A stretch of DNA of 64,000 bases from Macrocystis pyrifera (lineage: Eukaryota; Sar; Phaeophyceae; Laminariales; Laminariaceae): positions 20,526,168-20,590,167 of the forward strand of contig JASSKH010000002.1 of NCBI GenBank assembly GCA_031763025.1, written 5' to 3'. The position numbers were made by a program, and so were the translations under genes. Below the pieces are notes generated by a model that was not told the DNA's origin, searched no databases, and worked only from the letters and a program-made list of their open reading frames with translations. Below are positions 54,845 to 64,000 of this stretch, one piece after another. The first letter of the stretch is position 1. Each line of letters starts with the position of its first letter.

Positions 54845-54980
54845 ACCCCTTCGCAGTCCCGTTCGAGGACAAAGCACTCTAATTCCATGTGGTTCTCACC
54901 CAAAATGGGACTGCAGTACTACCGCATGGAATTGGAGTGGTTTGTCCATTACCGGGACTGCAGTACTCAAAGGGTTAGTC
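54845..54980. repeat. Hairpin element in family D, copy 1
   Basis: CATCAACCCCTTCGCAGTCC is mirrored by GGGACTGCAGTACTCAAAGG-GTTAG. Inside, AGCACTCTAATTCCATGTGG is mirrored by CCGCATGGAATTGGAGTGG. The whole ~130 bp can fold on itself, as short foldback MITEs do. Related copies are near 55866, 60905 and 62258. Confidence 0.7.
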
Positions 54981-55865
54981 TCCCCCCCCCCCAAAACAAC
55001 ACGCAGGCATCAAAGAAAGGACCGCATGCTTGACAACATAGTAGTGGGCGAAGAGCTTGCTCTACGTCTTCCTCGGATCTAGGTTGTAAGACAGAGACTT
55101 GAAAGGGTTGAAACAGTGAGGAAGAAGACCGTGTACTCCTGCTGTGTAGTACTCTTCATGGGTATACACACGTACCCGGTACGTAGTTTTTCTGAACTCG
55201 GGGAGGCGAAATTTAAAACAAGAAAACAGAATACCCGAGAATCACACAACACACTCTGTTAAAATAATAGTTTTTTTTCTATCAACCTACTGCTTCTCGC
55301 AACGCACTGCTGGTGCTGTAATTTGAAAAACTCTCACTGCTGCTATCAATAAGAAGTATTGAATCCTGCGCACTCGGTAGTTGTCGACAACTATGAATAG
55401 TATTAATGTTCTTTATAAATAGAAATAACAAGAAGAGTGATGATCTTACCCTAACCGTAAGTTAGCTCCTTCCCCCAAAACCACACACACGCATCAAAGA
55501 AAGGACCGCATGCTTGACAACATAGTAGTGGGGAGGGAGGAAAAGAGCTTTCTCTACGACCACCCCGGATCTAGGTTATATAAGACAGAGGCTTGAAAGG
55601 ATTGTGAGGAAGAATACCATCTACTATTACTACCGCTGAATGTAGTACTCTTCATGGGTATACACACATACCTGGTACGTACATTTGCTCAGGGTCCAAT
55701 AAGACACGAACTTCACGACCAAAGCGTGCGTATGTAGTTGGTTTCCAAAAAAATGGTATCCCCGTTATGCCACCGCATAGATTGATGCGTACCTGATCAA
55801 ACAACATGGCGATAAATATGTTTTTTTTGTTTTGGCTTCATTTTCTGGTCCCTGGGATCAAGCCA

Positions 55866-56011
55866 TCAACCCCTTCGTGCTGCAGTCTTGTTTCGAGGAC
55901 AAAGCACTCGATTTTCATGTAGTTTTCCTCAAAAATGGGACTACAGGACTACCGCATGGAATTATCGGAGCGGTTTGTCCACAAAGCGGGACTGCAGTAC
56001 TTGAAAGGTTA
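55866..56011. repeat. Hairpin element in family D, copy 2
   Basis: Same arms as copy 1 (CATCAACCCCTTCG / GACTGCAGTACTTGAAAGG and ACTCGATTTTCATGTAG / CCGCATGGAATTATCGGAG), with more mismatches in the inner arm. Confidence 0.65.
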
Positions 56012-56430
56012 GTCTCCCCCCCCCCAAAATAGCACGCATGCGTCGAAGAAAGGACCGCATGCTCGACAACATATTAGTGGGGAGGAGGAGAAGAGCTTGC
56101 TGTATGACCTCCCCGGATCTAGGTTATTATAAGACAGAGACTTGAAAGGTTTGAAATAGTGAGCAAGAAGACCATGTAGTCCTGCCGTATGTTCTACTCT
56201 TCATGGGTACCCATACATACATACCCGGTACGTACATTTGCCGAACTCGGGGAGATGAAATCAAGAAAACAGAATACCCGAGAAACCCAAAACGGACTCT
56301 ACTAACACAGTAGTTATTTGTATCAGTCTACTGCTTTTCGCAACGCACGGCTTGCTGCTGTAATTTGAATAACCCTCCTCACTGCTGCTATTAATAAGAA
56401 GTATTGAATCGTACGCACTCGGCAGTGATC

Positions 56431-57760
56431 GACAACTATGAACACTAATAATATTAATTTTTAATTAGCAGCACTAGCAGTAAGAACGATGACGCTCGTT
56501 GGTGCAAACCATCCGTGTCGGACGCCACCGCGACGTCCCGCACGTCACGGCGACAGCAGGCACACGAACTCGCAGACACGTGAGACGTTCCACTCCAGAG
56601 GTCGCAGGGCATCAAAAAGAGAACGCGAAAACACGACCTCAGCGAAATCGAGAGCGGGCACGCGTGAAAGCTCCGAAACTCCCGGGCGCCGGACCGGAAA
56701 GCAGGCCGAAGGAAAAGAACAACAAACAATCGAAATTTCGAAGGCAAAGCCCCGGCCTATTTCCCCGCAACTAGGCAACTCTGAAACGAAGACGATAAGG
56801 GCGGCGGCAGACCACGAACGGCGGTCCCGCAAGCTCTGAGAGCGCAGGAAAGTTGAAACGGAGGCCTGTGAGGCATCGGAACAAAGACGACTAATGTTAT
56901 ACCGGTATATATGTACAAGGGCGCTTCGTGGGAAGGCCTTCGAAGGGCCTCCGACGAAGTTAAGGCCCGCAGGCAATGCTAAGGCCTGCGCTAAGACCCG
57001 CAGGCAACCCATAGTTAACGGCTAAGGCACGTCAGTTTACGATGCCAAGGGACGGTTGATGTAGACGCAACGATCTATGCTTGAAATAAGTCCTGTAAAA
57101 ACAGGTTCTAGTGTTGATCCCTGACGTAAAGCATGATGTAAAGAAGGCCCGTGACATCGAAAGTGACGGGCCGCCGACGAAGCCAATGCCCGCGCGCAAC
57201 GGACAGCTAATCTGCTGCAAACAGCAGTTTACGATGCCAAGGGTCCGTTTAGGATGAAATGATACGAACTGTTCGAAAAATATGTCCTCCTGTTCCAAAT
57301 ATTAATGGTCCCTGACGCATTGGATGTTCCATAGGCAACGACAAAAGCATGAAACAAAAATGTTTTCTTCGCTAAACTCTGCCGCACGCCACCCTCGGGT
57401 CATGCCTGAAATCTCTGCCCCAACAAAACACATCAGTGTACCAAAGCGAGACTCGTACGATGCACGATCGGCAACTGAGAATCCTCGCCTGTGATACGAG
57501 TGAAAAAAGCCAATGCCATGATAATGCCTAAAATGAAATGATGTGGGGAGTGGAAATTGGCAAACGACTGGAAGAGAAGTGTATGAGGGATACTACTGAT
57601 TTACGGAACGATATTTGGTTTACAAGGTTCCCCTCCGGGAGGTGCCGTATTAATAGGGGAGTGGCGCAAGAGCGAAAAATAATACTCGTATGAAACACTG
57701 CACACTTGTTTAGAAGTAGTACCTGCACCCACCCATCATTTTAACGTGAAGAACACACAC
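56431..57760. other. No gene recognised; old ~210-bp duplication
   Basis: 56935-57055 and 57145-57250 share GGGCCKCCGACGAAG, GGCCCGCRGGCAA-type and CAGTTTACGATGCCAAGGG words. Arg/Ser-rich frames at 56489-56839 (+) and 57012-56545 (-) overlap each other and have no motif. The CAAGGTTCCCCTCCGGGAGG block is at 57628. Confidence 0.35.
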
Positions 57761-58050
57761 AACATATTTTTGAGGACAGACTATAGTATCCGTTCGCGGA
57801 ATTAGGTGGGATCATTAATTACTACAATAATATAGAGTAGGGTAGGTATCGGTAAGTGGGGATATATATTGATCCAGCTGACTCGCGGCGATTAATTCGT
57901 AAGTACAAAAAAGTTGCGCGAGGTTGCGCCATAATACTTCGTGACCGGCTGAGTAAGGTACAGCACATAAAAATACATACATACTGGTACTACAATATAC
58001 ACGTTCCCCCAAAATGAATGTTTCTTGGTGCTCAGGGTAATATCAAGGTT
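57761..58050. other. No gene recognised
   Basis: Nothing supportable. Confidence 0.35.
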
Positions 58051-58800
58051 TCACAGGTGAATGCTCGAGAACAATCGCAGTCCGAGTATACTGAGAGTAT
58101 TGGGTACTGGCGGCAAAAATATTGCGAGTACTGAGAAGGCCCAAATACTGAGAGTAATGAGAGTTTGAGCAGTACCGAACCCCGAAAATACAGGTAAGTA
58201 TGTACCCGCAGTAGTATCGAAACACGACATAAATACTTGGGGTAAATGAAGGCAACATGCGCAGTACAGAACCTCGAGATACTGAGAGTATTCGCAGTAC
58301 ATGCATGCATATATCGAAATACTGCCAGACTGCTTCAAGTGCTCAAGTTGTCTCCCCAGCGAAAGAAAGTAGTTTGCTCCAACTCCTACTCGTGTGGGAC
58401 TATCTGGGAAAACGCTGGGCCTGGGATTTGTCGACACGGTGCACAGACGGTTGAAGTATACTTCATACTCGAAGTATACTGGGCATGTTGAGGGTATTTC
58501 ATTACTGCGAGAGCACTGAGTCCGCGGAAGCAGCAGTACCAACACTACCAATGGAAGAAATACTGCTAGACTAGTACTGGTATACTTGTATCACCCGCGG
58601 TACAGAACCCCGAGATACTTGAAGCACAACAGGCGGTATCCATGCCAGCAGCAGTAGCGAACCCCGCATCAGTGCGAGCCCGAAAGTATACGCAGTAGTA
58701 TCTACAGAACCTCAAAATACTGCGAGTACTTGCAGTATCTCGAGTACAAAACCCCCGAAATACTGCGAGTGTACGAAGTACCTACGGTAATAGCAGCAGT
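58051..58800. repeat. Degenerate CAGAACCCCGAAATACTG minisatellite
   Basis: Words CAGTACAGAACCYCGAGATAC and TACTGAGAGTATT-GCAGTAC recur at about 58090, 58160, 58258, 58597, 58695 and 58745, with spacers of variable length. The core TACTGAGAGTA / TACTGCGAGTA is repeated within units. Confidence 0.7.
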
Positions 58801-59104
58801 ATTTTCTCGAACGTACTTTGCTCTACTCCAAGCATTCGGAGTAGCTGTGAAATGTTGAGGTATGAACGCACACGCCACACGCAAGCGCGCCCAAACTCTT
58901 TAATTCGGGCTAAACACACACAAGTAGCATGTACTGCATCATATTATACGTTCAGAAAAGCAAGGTGGATGAATGTACTGGCACAACAAAAGTCACAACA
59001 AGTGGAAAATAAACACACACACAACTTATGTTACAGCAGAATATCATGCTACACGTCCAGAAAAGCACTGTGTGGACGAACGTATCATTACTACTACTGT
59101 TTTA

Positions 59105-59203
59105 CGGAGGTCCATAGTTAACAGGACCTACCGTATACATAAAAACCTATACATTTACCTATTTTTACTGACTATATTTGGTCCTATTTACTATGGTCCC
59201 CCG
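59105..59203. mobile_element. T3: 99-bp MITE
   Basis: The ends CGGAGGTCCATAGTTAACAG and complement of CGGGGGACCATAGTAAATAG are inverted and flanked by TA (59103-59104, 59204-59205). Sister of T2, with the same TIRs as T1. Confidence 0.85.
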
Positions 59204-59209
59204 TACTAC

Positions 59210-60895
59210 CTGTAGTACTGTTGTTGTAATCCCAGTACAAAAAAAGTCAAAGCGAAATTAAAAAAAAAAAAGTGGATGGTGCGAGTCGAACCTCGGAAAC
59301 GAAAATGTTATCCAGCGCAGTATAAACGTATACCTGGTACGCTAGAACAGTGCTCGTACAACTGGCACGTCGTGTTTTTACGCAATCTAGAACACTTTGC
59401 ACGCTTTCCTACAGCAGTAGAGTAGCTTTTGTACAGGTACGACTGCTTATTCAGCAGTACTGCTGTAAAATGCCACGCGAGGAACGTACGTGTACTGATC
59501 CCCTTTCAGCTGGCTCTAGGATCTATCGGTCAGCAATGTAGGACACACCGCAATAATAACTGCTGTTGTACTGCTGTATGGAAGTATGTTTTTTGTACGA
59601 ACGCTGCTGTACGATGAGCCGAAGTACGATCATCCATACGCGCAAGGTGTGCCCACTACTGCTGCTGCTGCAGCAGGGTTGGTTGTGGTGCTGTAGGAAG
59701 CTGGAGGTAAGCACGCTCTGTGCGCTGCTGTGAGTGTTGTTCTCTAGGCGGTGGTCCGTGCTCCGTGCAACAACACAAAAAAAAAAATGTAGGGATATTA
59801 GACGTCATCCTGGGTACATAGGATAAAAAAAAATATGGCAGACGATGGAATGCGGACGGCAGGCTCCGACAAACACAACCAACCACAGCAACACTGCGCT
59901 GCGTGTGGGCGGCAGCGTTGGAACGATGGGATCTGTGCGTGTTGTCTGTTGTGTACCTGGTATATGCCTGAGCTGTGTGCTCACAGCTCATGAGAGCGGG
60001 GGGGAGAAAACAGAGAGCATGCGTGCAGATACGTACGTACGTACCTGGTACAAAATAAGGCCTCTCGTACTGAAACCAGGGAAATCGTCTTATCCACTCC
60101 CGCCGGAAAAAAAAAATTGGGCGCCCGCCACGTGCTCCAGAGTGCACGGATCGCACCGAGACCTCGACCAATGTGTCCGGCCGGGCGTCCTGTGTCCGAG
60201 CATTTGGTGTTGTGCCGAAAAGTGCTTTGTACGAAGAGGAAAAGTTGGCTGAAGTACGAAAATTTGACAAACATACGTATACATATACGAAGCATAATAT
60301 TATTGCATAATATACCGTTCGTGAGAAAAGTATGATTCTTTCTCTTGTCCCGCACAGCCCACGACAGATACGGGAGAATTGATCTATGATATCCGAGAAT
60401 CTATGTACGTCCCCCTGCGACGAATCGAAGAAAGCCGAAGCCAAGATGTGATATACCGTTCGAGGGAGGGTATGCTATTTTCTCGTCCCATACAACCCAC
60501 GGCAGGTAAAAACAGACTAGTCTACGCTCTGCGGCACGACAGGTAATGGACAAAGCATCTACGCACTCAGACTATAAAGCGAAAGTAAACAGAAAAACTT
60601 TGGTTTCCCATTTTTTCCCAGAACGCAACAAACAGCGCTTTTCAACAATAACGCCAAAAAAAGAAACCCTCGTTCAAAACACATTAATTTCGTCGGACAG
60701 AAACACCGACAACGAAAGCTCCAGAAAAAATAAGCAGACGTAGGCGGGCAGGTTACAACAACAGTCGTGTCATCCAATCTGATAAATATTTTGAGCATGG
60801 AACGAAGCAACCCTGACCCGTGAAACGAATGTGACGAATTTGAGACAAAGCGTCGACAAACCAAAAGAAAAAAATACACAACAAAACACACAAAA
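59210..60895. other. No gene supported; ~150-bp duplication at 60296-60500
   Basis: ATACCGTTCG-GAG-AGTATG, CTTGTCCCRYACARCCCACG and CAGRTA words occur at about 60308 and 60453. A 262-codon minus frame (60444-59656) is open but reads through a T-rich tract and ends in CTG-encoded Gln; I regard it as chance. GGTGCGAGTCGAACC at 59278 recalls a tRNA T-arm but does not fold. Confidence 0.35.
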
Positions 60896-62420
60896 TACTA
60901 TAGTTCTTTTATTATGCGGTTTTGGGGACAAACCACTCTAACTTCATGTAGTTTGTCCCCACAATGGGAATTCATATTGTTCGTCCCCAAAACGGGACTT
61001 GAAGTTGTACTAAAAGAGTTAATCTCCCAAAACGTAACACGCAGGACATGAAAGGAACAACACACCAGCCAGTGTGTATATCTATCTGCTGCTGTACTGC
61101 AGTAAGTAGTATTAATAATGCACACCAGGCTGTTATCTGTGGCTGCTGTACTGCATTAAGTAGTGATGCACACCAGGCAGTGTTCCTTTTTATACTTCAC
61201 AACAACGGGGAGGCGGGGGGAGAGCCTGCTCTATGACCGACCCCGGATCTACGTTATATACGACGCCTCCCAGAAGGGAGCAAAAAAAAGGGAGCAAGAA
61301 AAATTAGAGCGAATATAAATAATGGGTTGTGCGAAAGATATGGAAAACAAAATGTTAAGCTGAAAAGTGCAGAAAGCGGGGAGGGGATATAAAAAAAACT
61401 CTCTCCGAGGTAAACAAAAAGACCGTTTCACCTTGTATTATATCTGGTTTACCACACTAAATTATTCATTGATAATATTATTAGTAGTCTACTGTGAAAA
61501 TATGGTCTATTATTATTTAGCTTTTTTTTTTTTTTTTTTTGATCCTCCTTGGAGATCTGGGTAAAAAAAGCTTACGCCCAATACACTTTCTTATTTGTGT
61601 ACCGGTTCTTGTCCATCTGTAGAACACAGATTTAACGTGACACTCCACCAGTGTTCATGTCATGAACTTGCCGGACCTCTTTAGTCGACCTCCTTTAGGT
61701 TCGACCAAGAGGTAGGGATAGCCACCCAGGACTCAACAGCTCATTTATCCATTTGGCGATGTCGCAGGACATGAAAAGAACGTCATTGTGCACAACACGA
61801 TCTCAGCGAAATTGACATATAGTGGGGAGGGAGGAGAAGAGCTTGTTCTACGACCACCCCGAATCTAGGTTATAAGGCAGAGGCTTGAGAGGGTTGTTGT
61901 ACTTTAGTAGTCTATTGAAATGATAGTTTTTTTATTCTCAGCCTAATGCTTTTTGCAACGTACTGCTGTAATTTTAATAACTCTCACTGCTGCTCAGAAA
62001 TATTTCGTCCTACGTACTCGGTAGTCGTTTTTGTTTTTCACAGTAGTTATATTAAGAGTCATCTCACTGCTGCTCAGAGTTCAATATCACACGAGCTTCA
62101 CGACCAAAGCGTGCGTATGTGATCGATTTACAAAAAAAAAAGGTATCCCCGTGATGCCGCCGCATGGATTGATGCGTACCTGATCAAGCAACATGTAGGT
62201 AAATATGTTTTTTTTTTGTTTTGGTTTAATCTTCTGGTCCCTGGGATCAAACCATCAACCGCTTTGTATTGCAGTCCCGTTTCGAGGACAAAGCGCTCTA
62301 ATTTCATGTGGTTTCCCCCCAAGATGGGACTGCAGTACCACCGGATGGAATTCGAGTTGTTGGTCCACAAAACGGGACTCCAGTACCTAAGGGGTTAGTC
62401 TCCCTCCCAGATGCTGTTTC
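60896..62420. repeat. Repeat family D, second block with two hairpins
   Basis: A hairpin at about 60905-61023 (GGGGACAAACCACTCTAACT ... GTTGTACTAAAAGAGTTAAT) precedes GGGGAGGCGGGGGGAGAGCC. A further unit at 61780-62260 holds GGAGGAGAAGAGCTTGTTC, CTTCACGACCAAAGCGTGCG and TTGATGCGTACCTGATCAA. A second hairpin lies at about 62258-62398 (CATCAACCGCTTTG ... CTAAGGGGTTAG). A 24-nt T run sits near 61518-61541. Confidence 0.75.
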
Positions 62421-63159
62421 GGGGTCAAGCGAACGCACAACACGCCATATGCAACAGATACAACACGGCGCCAGTGTTGTTTTTTTGTCAGTGCCAGAAT
62501 GGGGATGGCACATGTCAACAGGGGATGGCGCCAGTGTCGTAATTTTTTCCAGTGCCGGTACTAACCAAAAAATGTCAGGAGACATGTCAAGCAACGCAAA
62601 ACGTGCGCTGTCAAGGATGTAATGCCGAGTGTTCCGCTACAACCTACTAGTTTTGTGTCAGTGAAGGCATGTGAAGGCAACAGTCGCTGTCTGTCAAGGG
62701 GTGAAGGTGCTGTCTCCTGATTCCTAACGTTTTTTGTGCCAGCGCCGACAGGGGAGTCAATCGTGAACGGACGCCCCAGCCGACAGGGGAGTCAATCGTG
62801 AACGGACGCACCAATTTACAGCACCACCACGACCACCAACAGCAACAACATCAACAAGGACAACACAGGATTAAAACAAAAGTGTTCCACACTAAAACCC
62901 ACCAGGTGGTAGTGTGTTGTTAGCCAAGGCATGTAAACATGTCAAGGCAAATTTGCTCTCTGTTGGGGGTGAAAGTGCTATTTCCTGACCTTTGTGGTGC
63001 AAACAGGGGAGTCTAGGAACGAACACAATAACATCATATTACAACACTATCGAGGAACGATTACAATAACAACAGCACTGGATTATAATATAATGAACCA
63101 CCACTCCGTTAAGACCCGAAACATATCCAATCTTCCTCGTAGTATGCTATTTTAAGAAT
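62421..63159. other. No gene; 35-bp direct repeat
   Basis: GACAGGGGAGTCAATCGTGA followed by ACGGACGC occurs twice at about 62746 and 62782. GCCAGTGTYGT-TTTTTT words occur at 62470 and 62528. Nothing coding. Confidence 0.4.
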
Positions 63160-64000
63160 TCCCTAGGTTTACCCTAGGGTAATCTAGAAGCAAAATTAGT
63201 TTCCTGTCCTAACGGACAAAATGACAAAAAACGGTATATCAGCGCTTTTTTGCCAGTTAACGGTACGAAAAACTCAAACCACGCCATCAGTGTACACTCA
63301 ACCCAAGTAATATGGCATTTTCTTTCAAGATGTACCGTTTTTTTGGCGAAACATCACTGCCCGTCCGTCTCACTTGCAAAAATGCCAAAAAAACGGTACA
63401 CCATCGTATATGTGCCAGTTTACGGTACGAAAAGTAAACGAGGTGATCAGGGTAAACCAAACCCAAGTCGTACGACATATTCTGTCAAGGTATACCGTTT
63501 TATGGAAAACAAACAATGTCCCGGTACAGCTTATATTTTCGAACAAACACTACGTTCGTCAATAGAAGCGCCTTCTTGTACTGCTACTGTATATTCGTGT
63601 TCAAACGAACGTACCAGGTACGAGTCAAGTGTTGCTTATATATAATCTGAAGCCATTTTATTTCGTTTCGTGCGCGTGCGTGTAGTCAGAACACGGTACC
63701 GCGGGCGAGCCCGGCGCCGCCGCGGATGTCAGCGGGTGCTAGCAGGTAGAGGGGGTGTTGCAAGGAGCGCCGTCGCCGTTTGCATGGCTAGGCGTCGCGT
63801 GTGTCTCGAGACACGCAGGAAGCACGAATGGGCTCTGTCTGGCCTCCTTGTGAGGCTCCGCTTGCACCATACACGAGATATAAGGGTCGTTTTGATATTC
63901 GAAAAGAATGTTGAAGCGGTGCTTATTTTTGCGACCAAACTAAACTTCAAAGAGACTTCAATGCAGTTTGAGCACCAATTTTGTCGAAGTGGCGAAGAAG
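63160..64000 (+). repeat. Direct repeat F (with part of E), copy 2, cut by window end
   Basis: Collinear with 31284-31870, with an extra upstream ~165-bp partial duplication (63250-63410: GCCAGTTAACGGTACGAAAA, ACCCAAGTAATATGGCA, GTACCGTTTTTTTGGC). It contains the ATATAAGGGTCGTTTTGATAT word at 63874 and the ATGCAGTTTGAGCACCAA start at 63961, then the window ends. Confidence 0.8.

Larger units (their letters stand above)
54276..56430. repeat. Repeat family D, tandem block (about 1.03-kb period)
   Basis: The order is: GGAGGAGAAGAGCTT / CTACGACCACC / TATAAGACAGAGGC block; TACTCTTCA-GGGTA-ACAYACATACC; ACTCGGGGAG; CTTCACGACCAAA-GCGTGCGTATG (54680, 55710); TTGATGCGTACCTGATCAAA; GGTCCCTGGGATC; a hairpin; AGTCTCCCCCCCCC; GGACCGCATGCT. 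It recurs two to three times, and again in part at 60895-62420. No coding potential is evident. Confidence 0.8.

Noticed and set aside
59270-59345. tRNA-like GAGGTTCGACTCG on the minus strand followed by a T run
   Set aside because: The T-stem does not pair and no matching 5' acceptor strand lies upstream.
59656-60444. 262-codon minus-strand ORF
   Set aside because: No motif, Phe-rich from A-runs on the plus strand, ends in CTG-encoded Gln; no splice or homology support.
31284-64000. 31.3-kb and 63.4-kb direct repeats as LTRs of one 32-kb element
   Set aside because: No TG...CA ends, primer-binding site or gag-pol between them, and related copies occur elsewhere in both orientations; dispersed repeat is simpler.

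Overview
This window looks like transposon-dominated nuclear DNA of a eukaryote. Evidence: a transposase gene with GT-AG introns, long CTG/CAG microsatellites, many tandem arrays, and no bacterial-style operons or ribosome-binding sites. Nested PIF/Harbinger elements whose transposase has a poly-Ser N-terminus suggest a stramenopile alga, perhaps a brown alga; that is inference from general impression, not from a marker gene. I see no conserved housekeeping gene and no convincing rRNA, tRNA or CRISPR. Most open frames are chance ORFs inside repeats and are left out.

Layout. 1-5.8 kb: a truncated copy of dispersed repeat A with a Cys-rich ORF, a possible two-exon gene on the minus strand (3.0-4.3 kb), a small TIR element (4.7-5.1 kb) and a 123-bp tandem duplication. 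5.8-16.8 kb: a near-complete PIF/Harbinger element, H1 (10.9 kb, TTA target duplication). It holds a three-exon transposase with one frameshift, and minus-strand ORFs reading inward from the other end. One of these lies between two inverted arrays of a ~160-bp hairpin unit. A deletion derivative, H2, is inserted in H1's right end. 18.4-20.0 kb: a sister derivative, H3, itself interrupted by an unrelated element, N1. 17.1-17.5 and 23.5-23.8 kb: minus-strand fragments that may come from a piggyBac-like element. 20.9-22.5 kb: a dense array of TAACAT/ATGTTA words. 24.8-29.3 kb: a TA-flanked TIR element (T1) carrying dispersed repeat E, then satellite B and the second copy of repeat A.

30-37 kb: a small MITE, tandem duplications and a decayed ORF with a peptidase C19-like C-terminal motif. 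37.9-39.8 kb: a 9-bp CAGATCATA-type array. 40-50 kb: mostly unassigned sequence with short tandem arrays and a repeated TATA-containing cassette. 50.7-53.6 kb: an inverted copy of repeat E, then satellite B. 54-62.4 kb: repeat family D with internal hairpins, a MITE and minisatellites. 63.2-64 kb: a repeat that is a direct copy of 31.3 kb.

How the parts relate: the main story is successive invasion. H1 supplied the transposase; H2 and H3 are internally deleted relatives that keep its ends and part of exon 1; later elements landed inside them. Conserved coding signals occur in several repeats (Harbinger transposase, Cys-rich ORF of repeat A, C19-like ORF), but every one I can follow is broken or partial.
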